Shown here in pieces: positions 1-10,392 of a stretch of 26,279 nt of DNA (its first letter is position 1; the number at the start of each line of letters is the position of its first letter). The stretch is from Cladosporium sp. IMV 00045 (taxonomy: Eukaryota > Ascomycota > Dothideomycetes > Cladosporiales > Cladosporiaceae), in contig MSJI02000423.1 of assembly GCA_001931905.2 (NCBI GenBank), positions 1-26,279 on the forward strand, given 5' to 3'. The translations under genes were made by a program, and so were the position numbers. The notes below the pieces were generated by a model that saw nothing but the letters and a program-made list of their open reading frames with translations, was not told where the DNA came from and searched no databases.

Positions 1-699
1 CTCTCCTACTCCAGCGAGAGCATCAGCGTCGACGTGGTCTACGAGAAGGCCCACACCATCAGCAAAGCCGTCGACAAGATGCAGAAGCGCACCATCGTCC
101 AGAGCGACTGCACCGGCACCCGCCGCAGCCAGATCCTCGAGGCCATCAGCAGCTGCCGCACTCTTGCATCCAACGCCGCCACGGCCGCGGCCTCCGGCTC
201 CGCCACGACTTTCAACACCTTCTTCCGCAGCACCTCCTCCTCGGTGCGCAACACCGTCGCCGCGCGCTTCCGCGCCGTCGCCAACGACTGCGGCTCCACC
301 ACCTCCGGCGTGACCCGCACCTACTGCACGGACATCTACGGCGCCTGCTCCGGCGGCGTCATCGCCTACACCCTCCCGGCCTACAACTACATTGCCTACT
401 GCCCGATCTTCTACAACCAGATGCCTGCTCGCAGCCAGCAGTGCTACGCCCAGGACCGCGCCACCACTGTGCTCCACGAGTCCACCCACGCTCCTGCGGT
501 CTACAGCCCTGGCACCGTCGACAACGCTTACGGCTACTCCGCCTCCACTCGTCTTACTAGCTCGCAGGCCGTTAACAATGCGGACTCTTATGCGCTTTTC
601 GCTGATGGTATGTTTTCTTGTCTCAAACCTTGTGGTTTTATCGTTCAAGGGAACTGAGCTAACGATTGTCTTTTCACAGCTATCGCCAAGGGCTGCTAA
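1..699 (+). CDS. Deuterolysin-type (M35) metalloprotease, 5' end outside window
   Basis: This is the C-terminal part of a secreted neutral zinc protease of the aspzincin family (M35, deuterolysin), which digests extracellular protein. Frame 1 is open from the first base, so the signal peptide, propeptide and start lie upstream. The zinc motif HESTH is at 475-489. The downstream GTVDNAYGY (511-537) matches the aspzincin GTxD signature that supplies the third zinc ligand. An intron is placed at 608-679 (72 nt): donor GTATGT, branch site GCTAAC at 658-663, acceptor CACAG. Splicing joins GCTGATG to CTATCGCC and gives the C-terminus ADAIAKGC, the usual short ending of the family; reading through gives an unrelated tail. 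Several cysteines fit a disulfide-bonded secreted enzyme. The gene converges on the monooxygenase gene. The family call is firm; the exact member is not. Confidence 0.9.
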
Positions 700-1036
700 A
701 TGACGAGTGCGCTTACGATAACTGACGTCTGAACCCGAATGCGTCGTAACGCAGTACAGCAAGACGGGAGTGCATCATTGCATTTTCATGGGGACTGGGG
801 ATGGATGGAAAAGCGAGTTTGAAGGACGGAATGATATCTTCTTTTTCTACAAAGCCGGCTAGGGGCGGCCAGTCGTCGTTGCGCCTAACACGAGCGGCTT
901 TTTTTCCTTGCTGGACTTCTCCCTTGCATTTTTCCTTCTCCTCTAGAAGTTCTTTCCTCCTTAACGCTTTTACGTACTTTCTAGCAAGCATGAAAAATCA
1001 AATATTTGGGCCCAAGCACAATACACAAACTCCGTC
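700..1036. other. Convergent 3' intergenic region
   Basis: This 337-bp spacer lies between the stop codons of the deuterolysin gene (plus) and the monooxygenase gene (minus). It should hold both 3' UTRs and poly(A) sites. It is T-rich around 898-965. I see no conserved coding segment, RNA gene or repeat in it. Confidence 0.5.
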
Positions 1037-2311
1037 TCAATCGATCCCCTTCATCATCTCAAACTTCGGCAACTGCATACTCTCCACACCACCCAACCAA
1101 CCCACCCTCCTAAAAACCCACCCAACCGGCACGCAAACCCACCCCAAAACCCACCCCAACCCCGACACTCCCACAACCCACATGCCCAAACTAACAACCG
1201 CAAGTACGCACCTGAGCACCCAAACCCCTACGGTAGACCTCGGCGTGGCCAGCGCCGGCACGCCGGGCCCCAGACTCTGCGCCCTATCGACCCAAGGCCT
1301 CATCTCGCGCTCATACCGCCTCAGCGCCTCGGGCAAATCGTCCTGGTACGTGACCAGGCATCCGGCGAGGACGTACGCGCCTACCAGCGCGAGCGTCGTC
1401 CCCAGCCCACTGACGGGCGAGGGGCAGTAGCCCGCATCTCCCAGCAAAGCGACTCTGCTGGAGGTGAAGTGCGGGAGTTTGATCTGGGCTGTTTGCTGGA
1501 TGTAGAAATTCTGCGCGTCGGCGAGGTGGGAGAGGATTCGAGGGGTTTCCCAGCCTAAATCGGCGAAGGTGGTTTGGACGAGGGACTTTTGGGCTGCTAG
1601 GGTGGTGGGGATGGGGGTGGTGGTTTGGCCTTGGCCGATGTAGACGCTGGTTTGGCCGCGGGATTTGTCGGGTCGGAGGAGGACGAGGCGGCCGTTGGGG
1701 GCGGAGTAGGCGCGGCTCCAGGTCGAGTCGGCGGGGGAGTGGGGGATGAGGAAGAGGGCGGTCCATTGGTGGAGGGATTTGATGGGAGAGGCTTGAAGGT
1801 GGGGGAAGGCGAGGGAGCGGGTGCGGCTGTTTAGGCCGTCGGCGGCGATGACGAGGTTGAAGGTTCGGGGGCGGGAGTTCTTGAAATAGACGGTGGTGCC
1901 GGTGGGGGTTTCGGAGATGGAGTCGATGCGGTCGTTGAAAATGTACTCTGTCTGGTCGCATGTGGCCTGGTAGAAGACGTCGGCCATGTCGCCACGCATG
2001 ATCTCGATTTCGCGAACCAGACTGGCAGTGCTGCTGGATGCTGGGAAGGAGGCAATGGTTCGGTTGTAGGAGGTGACGAATTTGATTCCCTCGTCATGCA
2101 CGGTGCGGGCGCGGATGGCGGATTCGACGCCTAGGAGGCGGATCAGTTCGATGCCTGGGCCGACGACGTCGATTTGTTGACCGGATGTACGGAGGGTGCT
2201 GGACCGCTCGACGATGGTGGTTTTGAAGCCGTTTTTGTTTAGGAGGATGGCGAGGGCTGGGCCGGCTATGCCTGCGCCGGATATGAGGACGGTTGTTTGG
2301 TTGGACATCAT
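1037..2311 (-). CDS. FAD-dependent aromatic-type monooxygenase with hydrophobic C-terminal tail
   Basis: This is a single-exon 424-residue flavoprotein of the PHBH/salicylate-hydroxylase-like group A monooxygenases. Members use NAD(P)H and O2 to hydroxylate or oxidise aromatic and polyketide substrates. Motifs in order: the Rossmann GAGIAG for the ADP part of FAD (residues 12-17); a Glu at the end of strand 2 (IVER, 33-36); the Ala-Asp-Gly motif (157-159, IAADGLNSRTR); and the second FAD motif GDAGYCPSPVSGLG (291-304). Length and order fit the family. Residues about 361-399 are strongly hydrophobic, suggesting a membrane-anchored tail. Two ATGs are adjacent at the start (MM); the first was used, and the second would cost one residue. 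No biosynthetic cluster partners are visible, so the substrate is unknown. It is divergent from BUD6. Confidence 0.88.
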   Translation of the reverse strand: MMSNQTTVLISGAGIAGPALAILLNKNGFKTTIVERSSTLRTSGQQIDVVGPGIELIRLLGVESAIRARTVHDEGIKFVTSYNRTIASFPASSSTASLVREIEIMRGDMADVFYQATCDQTEYIFNDRIDSISETPTGTTVYFKNSRPRTFNLVIAADGLNSRTRSLAFPHLQASPIKSLHQWTALFLIPHSPADSTWSRAYSAPNGRLVLLRPDKSRGQTSVYIGQGQTTTPIPTTLAAQKSLVQTTFADLGWETPRILSHLADAQNFYIQQTAQIKLPHFTSSRVALLGDAGYCPSPVSGLGTTLALVGAYVLAGCLVTYQDDLPEALRRYEREMRPWVDRAQSLGPGVPALATPRSTVGVWVLRCVLAVVSLGMWVVGVSGLGWVLGWVCVPVGWVFRRVGWLGGVESMQLPKFEMMKGID

Positions 2312-3432
2312 GGAGGGAATGAGTTGAGGGTTGTTACTGGTGAAAGGTCGGACATGGTGGTGATTTTTTCCATCGTTGATTTTATATCTTTCCTGAAGGA
2401 TGGATCATTGACGTCGTTGGGTCGTGTGAAACGGTCAACTTTCGCCGTATGGCGTCTTCTCATATTCGTGATAATATTTTGACTTTGATATATGCTTTGC
2501 TGCTTCGAGCTTTGCCATGCGAGTCGCAATGAATGTCCTAGTAGAATTTTCGGTCCATCTTAAGATGAGACGACATCAAGAGTGTCAAGAGGTACGGAGA
2601 AGTGAGGTCTGATTGATGAATCAGAAGAAGCAGTGGTCGGTAAGGCCCAAACATACACCTACCGATGGATTTCTTAGCGCGTCTAACGCCAGTTACGCCA
2701 CTCTCCACATCTTTGTTGACTCGCGTGAGGTCTCTGTGGCCAAAATAGATCCTCTTGTGCCTCTTCACGGGCATGGCAGGGCTGTTGAGGCTGTAGAAGC
2801 AAGCACGGCGTGCATAACAATCCATCACACTAACCTCATGCACCTATAACAAACAATGCTCACGTGTCGAGTACTGGTGCGGCTGCATCTGCATGTAATT
2901 ACCAAAAGAATAATTGCCAGCATCGTCACGCCCTAAAACACAAGAATTAATCAAATCAAGTCTCAACCTGATACTTGCTATTCTCCCTCACCGCTCCTAG
3001 CACGCTCCTTCCCTGCCCGTGGGGCATCAGGGCATCGCCTGCGTGTGAAGACGAGGAAGCGAAAGCAAGTCGTGGGTGTGGACTTGTGTCTGCTTGCTTG
3101 CCGTCTGTCTCTCTAGCTGGCTGGCTGGGCTTGGTTGTAGCTCACGCGCACCAACACCACTCCACCACCACGCTGCTGCTATCGTCCTACTACACAAGTC
3201 AGTGCATTAGCACCACCCACCACCCACCACTACCAACCACCTGCCACCTCTACCTTCGTTTGATTCTTGTTATACCCCAAGGTACGCGCCGTCGTCTCTG
3301 TGTTTCACCTGTTTCGCGCGCTACTACTGCTACTCCCACCACTACTGCTTTCACCCCGTGCTGTCGCTGCTGCACCCTCGCGCCAGCAACACCTCGATCC
3401 TCCCGACATACGGCTCAAACACGTCGCGCAAC
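2312..3432. promoter_or_regulatory. Divergent promoter region, monooxygenase / BUD6
   Basis: A 1.1 kb region lies between the monooxygenase start (minus) and the BUD6 start (plus). From about 2896 to 3432 I find no ATG on the plus strand. The stretch is rich in C and T with CCACCACC and CTGCTGCT runs, which fits a long BUD6 5' leader. A TGACGTC element (CRE/bZIP-like) occurs near 2409 on the monooxygenase side. ORFs in 2538-2849 have no recognisable protein features and look random. Confidence 0.5.
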
Positions 3433-6400
3433 ATGGCTTCGGCCGAAGACTCACAAAGGGCGAGTGGAAGCTCTGCCGGTCGCTCCTCAGGGAGTAGCCG
3501 GCGACAAAACGTAAGCAGGCACAGCTAGGAACACGACATGACCGGCCAACTAATGCACCGCAGCCCCAGCAGCAACTCTCAACAATCGAAAAGTCCGTCA
3601 CACACCTCCTCGTCGCCACAAAACAACTCCTCGAGACCCTGACCATGTGGTCGAGGGGAAGCGCAGCCGAGAGCGAGGTCTCAGATGTCTACGTCCGGTT
3701 GGGTTATGAGTTCAACATAGCATGTCGGGCCTTCAACGCCATAGGAGTAGACACGTCTGATCTGGGCCCGGTACCCGACCTGCTGCGAGCGATATTGGAA
3801 GACACCTTGAGTCAAGAGGCGAATCAGGCGAGCTTGGATAAATACCTTCCGCGCATTAGGGACATCATCATCAACCTGCTACATGGGCTTAAGAAGAAAC
3901 AGCAGCGATTACGACAACGAAATGGCAAGGAAGGCGGTGAAGCGCGACCGCCCAGGCAGTCTTCTACCGCCAGTAATGCAAGCCTGGAGTCCAACTTGAC
4001 ACAGCAGCTGGAGGATGTGCCGTCGAGAGCTTCGAGCCATCGATCATTTGCGCAGCGACAAGGCAGCGGCGAACTCGGAGGTCCTGACCTTCCTCCCAGG
4101 ACAACTAGCGTACCTGGACGCACCTCTCCACGACGACAGAACCTCAGCCCGCAGAGTAGCATGCACCAGGCACAGCTTCCGAGCAGGGAAACATCAGACT
4201 CCACACTCTCCAGCAACACCATGCAAACCATGCCTGTGATAGCACCTTACCCAGAGAACGACACCATGCCCACGAATCAAGGATACGAACAACGCGAACA
4301 TTCATCTCCAGAACCAACGCCTCCGCCGCCTCCCCCAAAACAGAATGACGCGCTGCAGGCCTTACAAAGAGGCGGCGAACTGGAACGCAGGGCATCTCGA
4401 CGTTTCTCAGCCTATCAAATTCAAAAGCATTTGGGAACATCTGTGAACGGCATTGGGACAATACCTCCAGCGCAACACTCGCCCATCCCTAATCGAGGAC
4501 GCGATGCTCGTGAATCCATGAACGCAGTCCGATCTCGACGCAGTGTGTTGCAACACAACCGGACGAAGTCCAGGACCGAGCGCGAAGGCTACGAGCCGTC
4601 ACCTTCAAGACTGCAGCACGAAGTCAGGAGGATATCTGAAACTTCCGAGAATGAACCACCACACCCGCCTTTTGCCGACAAAGGCGAGCTGGAGAGTCCT
4701 GTCGCAAAGACGCCTGAAGATAAGCTTGGACCGGCTTACCCTTTTCCAGAACAGAACACGGAGGAGCCACGTGAAGGTGTCAGTGCCACGGTCAATGGTC
4801 CAGTGGACGACCATTTTGCACCACCCGAAACTGAACCCCAAGAACTACCTGCGGCGCCTGCTACACCTGTAGCGGAGTCACGAAAATCGGCCATCGCTCG
4901 ACGCACATCATCTCGAGTCAGCCATGCTCCTCAACGAACACCACCACAATCACAATTCATCCCGGAAAGCTCACCCCAGCCCGGGAAGGAACTCACACTG
5001 TTCCTGCAATACAAGAGCAAGATCAAGAAATTTGTGCTTCCAGACGGTGCCGATCTGTCCGTTCCTAGACTTCAGTTGGCGTTCATTGAGAAGTTCGCTT
5101 GGAATACGCACAACAACGGTGTAGACCTGCCGGAGATCTACATTCAGGATCCTGTTTCTGGCGTTCGACATGAAGTCGAAGATCTTTCCGACATCAAGGA
5201 CCGCAGCGTTCTTGTTCTCAATGTAGAGCAGCTCGATGAGGTGAAGAAGCACATCGATGACGGAATTGGAGGACTGCGGCGCATGATCGAAGGAATGAAG
5301 ACCAGCGTGGAAGATCAACAATCAGCATTGCAGCGTGTCTCGGAACGACAAGAAGCATCTGCGAAGGAGATTGCCATTCTTGCAGCAGCGCCTCCACCGG
5401 CTCCTGCGCCGGCTAGTGTGGCTTCATCGACTGCACCTTCATCCGCGCCTTCTCGCGCGGTATCTATCAAGGACAAGAACGGGCAGCTCAGTGAGGTGCA
5501 GTCTCTCCGCCGCGACCTTGCCGTCGTCCGACAGACCTACACAACATTCGTGGACGACATCAAAGCCAACATGGCGACCATCCGCTCCAAAGCCGCATCG
5601 ATCGGACCTGCCGCCACCAAAGCCGCCCTGCCCGATTTGGACTCGGGCTCCGGACGAGCGTACGTCAACGAAGGCAAGAAAACCCTCTCCGACGACAGCG
5701 AGAAGATCGTCAACCGCGTCGACGACCTGCAAGACATCGTCGAGGACCTGCGCAAGGACGTCGTCACGCGCGGCGTGCGCCCCATCCCGCGCCAGCTCGA
5801 GACCGTCAGCAAGGACATTAGCACCGCCACGGCCGACCTCAAGAAGCTCAAAGAATACCTCAAGCGCGAGAAGCCCGTGTGGACGAAGATCTGGGAGAAA
5901 GAGCTGCAAGTCGTGTGCGACGACCGCGACCTCCTCACCATGCAGGAAGAACTCGCCGCCGACCTGGAGGACGACCTGGAAAAAGCCGCCGCCACCTTCG
6001 CCCTCGTCGAGGAAGCCACCAAGCAGCAAAACCTCGCCAACCCACGCGCCGGCGACGAGGGGACGGGCGCGGCGGTCAAAACCGTCCGCTCCGCCTCGCG
6101 CACCCTCCGCCCCTACGCAGAAGACCAAGGTGCCGACCCGCAGAAGGCCAAGGACGGCGTGCTCGGCGAAGTGCGCGCCCTCCAACCCAACCACGAATCG
6201 CGCCTCGAAGCCATCGAGCGCGCGGAGCGCGCGCGCCAGCGCGAATTGGAGAGCAGGCGCGGCGGCGAGTTTCAGAAGGAACTGGGCAAGTTCGTCGAGG
6301 AGGGGAAGTTGAAGAAGAGCGGGGGTGTGGAAGAGGTGGAGCGCATGAGGCTGGTGAAAGAGGAGAGGGCGCGGAAGGAAAATTATGAAAGGGTTGCGCA

Positions 6401-6683
6401 GAGGGAGAGGGAGAGGATGGAGAGGGAGGCGAGTGCTGCTGCTGCGGCGGCGGCGGCGCCGGTGGATGGCGCGGCGGAGGCGGAGGCGGATGCTGCTGCT
6501 GCTGCTGCTGAGGTACCTGCTGAGCCTGCCGCAGCGTCGGACGAGCCGAATGGCGCGCTTGAGGTCCCCGACGCCGCGAACGCGCCTGATGGCGCGACGA
6601 GTAGTCCCGAATCGGGCTTTGTGGACGCCAAGGAGGACGCGGGCAGTACGCCTCCTAGTGGTGAATCGGGGGCGGGTGCTTGA
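3433..6683 (+). CDS. BUD6: Bud6/AIP3 actin-interacting polarity protein
   Basis: Bud6 is a polarisome component that binds actin monomers and the formin tail to nucleate actin cables at hyphal tips and septa. The first exon is small, 3433-3510 (26 codons from ATG in context ACAACATGG). An intron follows at 3511-3563 (53 nt; GTAAGC donor, CTAAT branch region, CAG acceptor). Exon 2 starts at 3564 and stays in frame, for 1065 residues. Residues about 30-145 form the conserved helical N-terminus (STIEKSVTHLL, then the VRLGYEFN and PRIRDIIINLLHGLK segments). A long Ser/Pro-rich linker with a PPPPPP run follows. The AIP3 core spans about 500-985: LTLFLQYKSKIKKFVLPDG begins it, then IYIQDPVSGV and long coiled-coil helices. 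The tail (about 985-1065) is Ala/Glu-rich. A start at the internal ATG 3645 would remove 53 residues that look like conserved family sequence. Confidence 0.92.
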
Positions 6684-7122
6684 GGTTGTTGAAGAAGAAG
6701 AAGAAGCAGGCATGCATGGTAAGTTTTTGAGAATTTCTTTTCTCCTTTTTCGTTTCGATGCCCGGTGTTTCGTTGGGATTGTTTATAGGACCATGGTGGA
6801 TGGGACGGGCTGGCGCTTTTTTTTTTGGGTCGGGGATTGCGATTTTCAGGTTCGGGGCATTTGTGGGCATTTTGGGGGAGGAGGCTGGCGTTATGAGTAT
6901 GGGTAGAGGTGTGTGTGGGTTTTGGGATGGGGGTTTTGAGGGAGTCGTGATTTTTGATCTTTGCTTTCTTCTAGATGAGATGAAGATGGAGATGTGAAGA
7001 GAGGGAAATGGATACAAGAGAATTGTAATTTGAGACCAACTGCATGTGTGTTTCTCTGTGGCTTTTTCTTTTCCTGTGAAGGTTTGGGTGAACTTGTACA
7101 ATTTGGTATTGCTATCGATAAT
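6684..7122. other. BUD6 3' region, up to the duplication boundary
   Basis: This T/G-rich 439-bp non-coding stretch follows the BUD6 stop and probably contains its 3' UTR and poly(A) site. It has no counterpart left of duplication copy 2. Short ORFs here are low-complexity and not credible. Confidence 0.5.
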
Positions 7123-7299
7123 GTCTTCCACAATCTTGTTCAGTCATGGCTCTCCATCCATCGCGAAGGCCTAGACCTTGGCGCAACGCCCTCTCGGAGA
7201 ATAGAATGCCCCTCATCGCGCATTATCGTGGTGATCATTTCCCTCGAATTCTGCGTCGCGTGACGCTTCTGCGCCTGCGCCCAGACTACTGATGATTGT

Positions 7300-7872
7300 C
7301 GAATGCAGGTGGCGTTCGTTTGAGTGAGGAGGTGAAGAACATGAAGTGCGGTGCAAAGCGTTTGCTTGGTGGCTTGACCCCTCTTTCTTGACGTCTTCCG
7401 GTCAGCGAAAGCAGAGAGAAGGTTGGCGGTTGCTGCTGCTGCAGCTTAAGCACGACCTGCAGACTGAGGGAGCTCTGCAGAGCCAAGTGCTTGTGTAGGC
7501 GGTACTACCCATATTCTGCACCGCATTGCACGGAGCTAGTACCTTGGTCGTGTTATTATTCTTCGTTTTTGTTTTCGTCACTTCTCACCTACCTACACAC
7601 TCCCATCGCCTATTATATCCATCACTACCTATACCCGTTGGTTCGTTGACTCCCATCACCAGCCTCGTGACGTAGCCTCCTGCGGGTTCTGAGCCCATAT
7701 TGCACCTTACCGGTCCGACTCAACTGCAGCAAGCAGATAAGTGGCGGCGGCACTGGCATCATATATTTTTGTAAATTTCCAGCTTCCCGGTGACTCGCCC
7801 GCTGTCGCATGAGAAGAAAGGAAGAATAAAAAAGCGCGCGCACTTCTCGAATGGAATCTCGATTTCGCCACA
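7300..7872 (+). promoter_or_regulatory. Promoter/leader of HeLo gene copy 1
   Basis: This non-coding block is strongly conserved with about 13345-13914. Shared elements include a TGACGTA box (7668-7674), a GATA-factor type site AGATAA (7735-7740; 13777-13782 in copy 2), a CATATATTT stretch near 7760 and an AAAAAGCGCGCG tract just before the uORF. The transcription start is not determinable. No protein gene is visible here on either strand. Confidence 0.5.
7809..7829 (+). promoter_or_regulatory. Short upstream ORF (6 codons), HeLo copy 1
   Basis: ATG at 7809 reads six codons to TAA at 7827-7829, 43 nt before the main start at 7873. In copy 2 the corresponding ATG (13854) has lost this stop and reads on. 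It matters only if transcription starts upstream of 7809. Confidence 0.4.
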
Positions 7873-7904
7873 ATGGTGTCCAAGACTTCAGCAGAGCACA
7901 ATGA
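7851..7904 (+). promoter_or_regulatory. Upstream ORF overlapping the HeLo copy 1 start
   Basis: ATG at 7851 opens a 17-codon frame (MESRFRHNGVQDFSRAQ) ending at TGA 7902-7904. It runs over the main ATG at 7873 in the +1 frame. Ribosomes that use it cannot begin at the HeLo start. The uATG has G at +4 but C at -3 (weaker), while the main ATG has A at -3 and G at +4, which fits leaky scanning. The 54 nt are identical in copy 2. Confidence 0.45.
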
Positions 7905-9408
7905 GGGCTTGTCCGAGCCCAGGCCCGAGCACGAAGCTCTACTGCCCGGCGTCATGGCCCTGGCCAACCTATTTAGCAACACCGTCGAGGCTTTCGGTCT
8001 GATTCGCGCATCGCAGCGCTGGGAGAGGGAGGAACAGCTGCTCCTCGCGCGACTCGGCGTTCAGCAGGCTCGTCTGCTCATCTGGGGCGATATTCTGGGC
8101 GTTTCCTCGCCGCCTGCGTCCGTCACCAACCGCGCCGTGCCAAAACACCCAAGTGCTGCATATCCGGACCTTTCGGAGCCTACATTCTTCACCCCGCGCG
8201 ATGCGCGACTCGACGAGCCTGAAAGTCGCACGCAGATCGAGGACGCCCTGAGTTCTATCGTCGACCGCTCCGCGCACACCACTCGCGATGAGATGATGGA
8301 GAAATTCGGCCTGAAGCCGCCCAAACGCTTCACGCCGGACACGCAACCGGCTCTGGACACGACGCGCCTGGAAGCCTTTCGCGAGAAATATGAATTGCTC
8401 AAGGAAGTGGCGGAGAGCTACGCGCGCATCAACTCGCGCCGCACCAACAGCATCGTCATGCAGACCTGGACCATCTCCGACCGCGGCAAGTTCGCCTCCT
8501 TCATTCGCCTGACGCAGGAGAAGATCGACTCGCTCGTCGAGGGCATGAGCATAGGCGACCGCGTCGACCGCGCCATGCGCATGGACATCCGCAACTTCGG
8601 CTGGCACCTGACCGCCGACCGCGCCCGCGTCGCCCAGGACGTCAGCAAGCTCAAGCTCATCCAGGACGCTTGCAGGGACGACTACCCGCAGTACATCGTC
8701 GCCACGCAGCAGGCGCTGGACAACATCTCGCGCGAGGCGAGGGAGAACAGCGGTCTTGGAGGGCCGTATAATTATAATCCCTACTCTGGCGTGTCGTCCG
8801 CGGAGGCGAAACCTAAGCCCGAAGTCAAAGCGAAACCGGTCTCTGCTCCTTCTTCGAATGGAGCTTCTAATCCCAACAGTCCCACGAAAACCAACACCTC
8901 CACCCCTCCAACGCCCAAACGTCCCTTCCTCGGCGGTCTTTTCAAGTCTTTCCGCCAGAAATCAAAGGACTCCGGAATCCCCAAATCCTCCCATCACAAA
9001 CAACAACACTCCCAGGACCTAAAGCAACAACAGCAACAAGAGCAAAAAGCCCGACCAACCTCCAACCCCGTCATAGAGCCCACGCCCGACCCCGACCGCA
9101 GCCTCTCCGACGCAGGCCCCACCACCCACCTCGCACCGCCGACGAACGAGGGGCTCGAGCGCGTGCGCAGTAAGAGTCTCGACGTGGGGCCGTCGAGTGC
9201 TGCTCTGACGTCAGGGGGAGCTGGGTTTGGTGAGAGTTCGAAGTCTTCGACGGCTCCTGCGGTGGGCAGTTTGGACGACCAGATGCTGCGAGAGGCGCAG
9301 GACGGTTTGAGCAGGCTGGACACGCGCGACACGGTGCATGTGCCGCTGGAGCAGACGGAGACGGTGAGGAGTATGATCAGTAGGCATGATCAGTATCGGG
9401 CTGGTTGA
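7873..9408 (+). CDS. HeLo-domain (prion-inhibition and propagation type) protein, copy 1
   Basis: This single-exon gene encodes 511 residues. Residues about 26-275 look like a HeLo domain, the all-helical fold found in fungal death effectors such as HET-S and S-type proteins. The N-terminal hydrophobic segment MALANLFSNTVEAFGLI is followed by the Arg/Leu-rich helix ending LLIWGDILGV (68-77). The WTISDRGKFASFI segment (199-211) matches the family W-x-x-x-D-x-x-KF pattern. Unlike classical members it has about 25 residues before the first hydrophobic helix. The C-terminal half is disordered: Pro/Ser-rich, a Gln run (384-389), a basic patch KRPFLGGLFKSFRQKSK (349-365) and an acidic, helical-looking end (465-511). 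I see no prion-forming repeat motif, and no NLR gene lies beside it. Function is inferred from the fold only; membrane association or cell-death signalling is possible. It converges on PEX11. Confidence 0.82.
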   Translation: MVSKTSAEHNEGLSEPRPEHEALLPGVMALANLFSNTVEAFGLIRASQRWEREEQLLLARLGVQQARLLIWGDILGVSSPPASVTNRAVPKHPSAAYPDLSEPTFFTPRDARLDEPESRTQIEDALSSIVDRSAHTTRDEMMEKFGLKPPKRFTPDTQPALDTTRLEAFREKYELLKEVAESYARINSRRTNSIVMQTWTISDRGKFASFIRLTQEKIDSLVEGMSIGDRVDRAMRMDIRNFGWHLTADRARVAQDVSKLKLIQDACRDDYPQYIVATQQALDNISREARENSGLGGPYNYNPYSGVSSAEAKPKPEVKAKPVSAPSSNGASNPNSPTKTNTSTPPTPKRPFLGGLFKSFRQKSKDSGIPKSSHHKQQHSQDLKQQQQQEQKARPTSNPVIEPTPDPDRSLSDAGPTTHLAPPTNEGLERVRSKSLDVGPSSAALTSGGAGFGESSKSSTAPAVGSLDDQMLREAQDGLSRLDTRDTVHVPLEQTETVRSMISRHDQYRAG

Positions 9409-10392
9409 TGTGTTGAGCGGGGGAGTATGGGTGTTTTTGGCAGTTCGTGGAACTGGCTTGTCGTGCTACTTTTCTTGGTTATTCTTTTTTTTTTCTCTTA
9501 TGCGTTGGAAATCCGTTCTCACTCCTGTCTATCTTCTGCTCTTTTTCCTGCTTCGCTGGAAACGACAAGAGAAGAACGGAGGACCCTCAAACACATTGCC
9601 GGAACGGCGTGCTTGTTTCTTATCTCTTCCCACTCCAGCGTGGATCTGGGTCTGGATAGCGCGTGCTGTTGGAACGATCACCGGAGCTCCACGACGCGAG
9701 GACGATAATGATTATGAAGGGGGGGTTTTTCCCTGGATACTAAGGGTCCTTTCCCCCGTGTCTTTTGTCCCGCTTTTTAATTTGATTTCCCGCGTTTTTT
9801 ATTTCTTTTTCCTCTTCGACTCCCGGAGTCTGCCTCTCTTCTTTGCTATACCCCCCTTTCTTTCTGGAGTAATACAAAATGACAGAATCAGAATGAGAGA
9901 ATATATATACTCTACTTTGCCTCACTGTCTGTTTCAATTCACGCACGAGACGAGCCGAAATGATTGTTTGGGAAGGGGAGATGTGGAGGAAAGGAGAGGA
10001 TGTAAGCATCGTCTAAGATGGAAACAAACAAAAAAAAACGCAAAGACTTCACTCTTCTTCTTTCAAAGATCGCTTTTTGGTTTTTTGGTTTGGGTCTTCT
10101 TCTCTTCTTTTCCTTCTCTTCGAATGTCCCAATGCGAGGCAGGATCTTTGGCGACGGAATCTCTTCGCGTGCCTTGCCTCTTGTTTGTTTACTTCGCGAG
10201 ACACCCTTGCTGTCTGCTGATGTTGTCGAATAGACAATGCTACTCGATCAGCAATCCAATCCACATCTCACACCGCAGCAAACGACCAGAGTTCTTCTAG
10301 CCTGGTCTGTCCATCTCCCTCTCTCTCCCCCCTCCGCCCTTCCATCCCTCCCTCCACTGCGCTTCGCTCTCCCCAATACCCTTCGCTCTCGC
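9409..10392. other. Convergent 3' intergenic region, copy 1
   Basis: This 984-bp T-rich non-coding spacer lies between HeLo copy 1 and PEX11 copy 1. Alignment with copy 2 (15460-16508) fails directly after the stop codon, and only short islands such as GCTATACCC (about 9845) remain recognisable. It contains an ATATATATA run near 9902. ORFs such as 9386-10300 have T-rich, low-complexity translations and are not credible. Confidence 0.5.

Noticed and set aside
801..1430. 209-codon plus-strand ORF opposite the monooxygenase C-terminus
   Set aside because: Thr/Pro/His-rich antisense shadow of the Gly/Val/Trp-rich tail of the monooxygenase gene.
5335..6312. 325-codon plus-strand ORF overlapping BUD6 in another frame
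   Set aside because: Arg/Ser/Pro-rich shadow frame of the same GC-rich segment with no family features.
3645..6683. BUD6 starting at the internal ATG 3645
   Set aside because: The in-frame sequence upstream of it (3564-3644) reads as conserved Bud6 N-terminus and is linked to a good ATG at 3433 by a 53-nt intron.
5439..6713. 424-codon antisense ORF inside BUD6
   Set aside because: It is produced by the strong GC bias of the BUD6 coiled-coil codons. Its translation is Arg/Leu/Ser low-complexity, while the plus strand encodes a clear AIP3 domain.
9386..10300. 304-codon ORF between HeLo copy 1 and PEX11 copy 1
   Set aside because: Phe/Ser/Leu-rich translation of a T-rich spacer, with no counterpart in copy 2 and an overlap with the HeLo stop.
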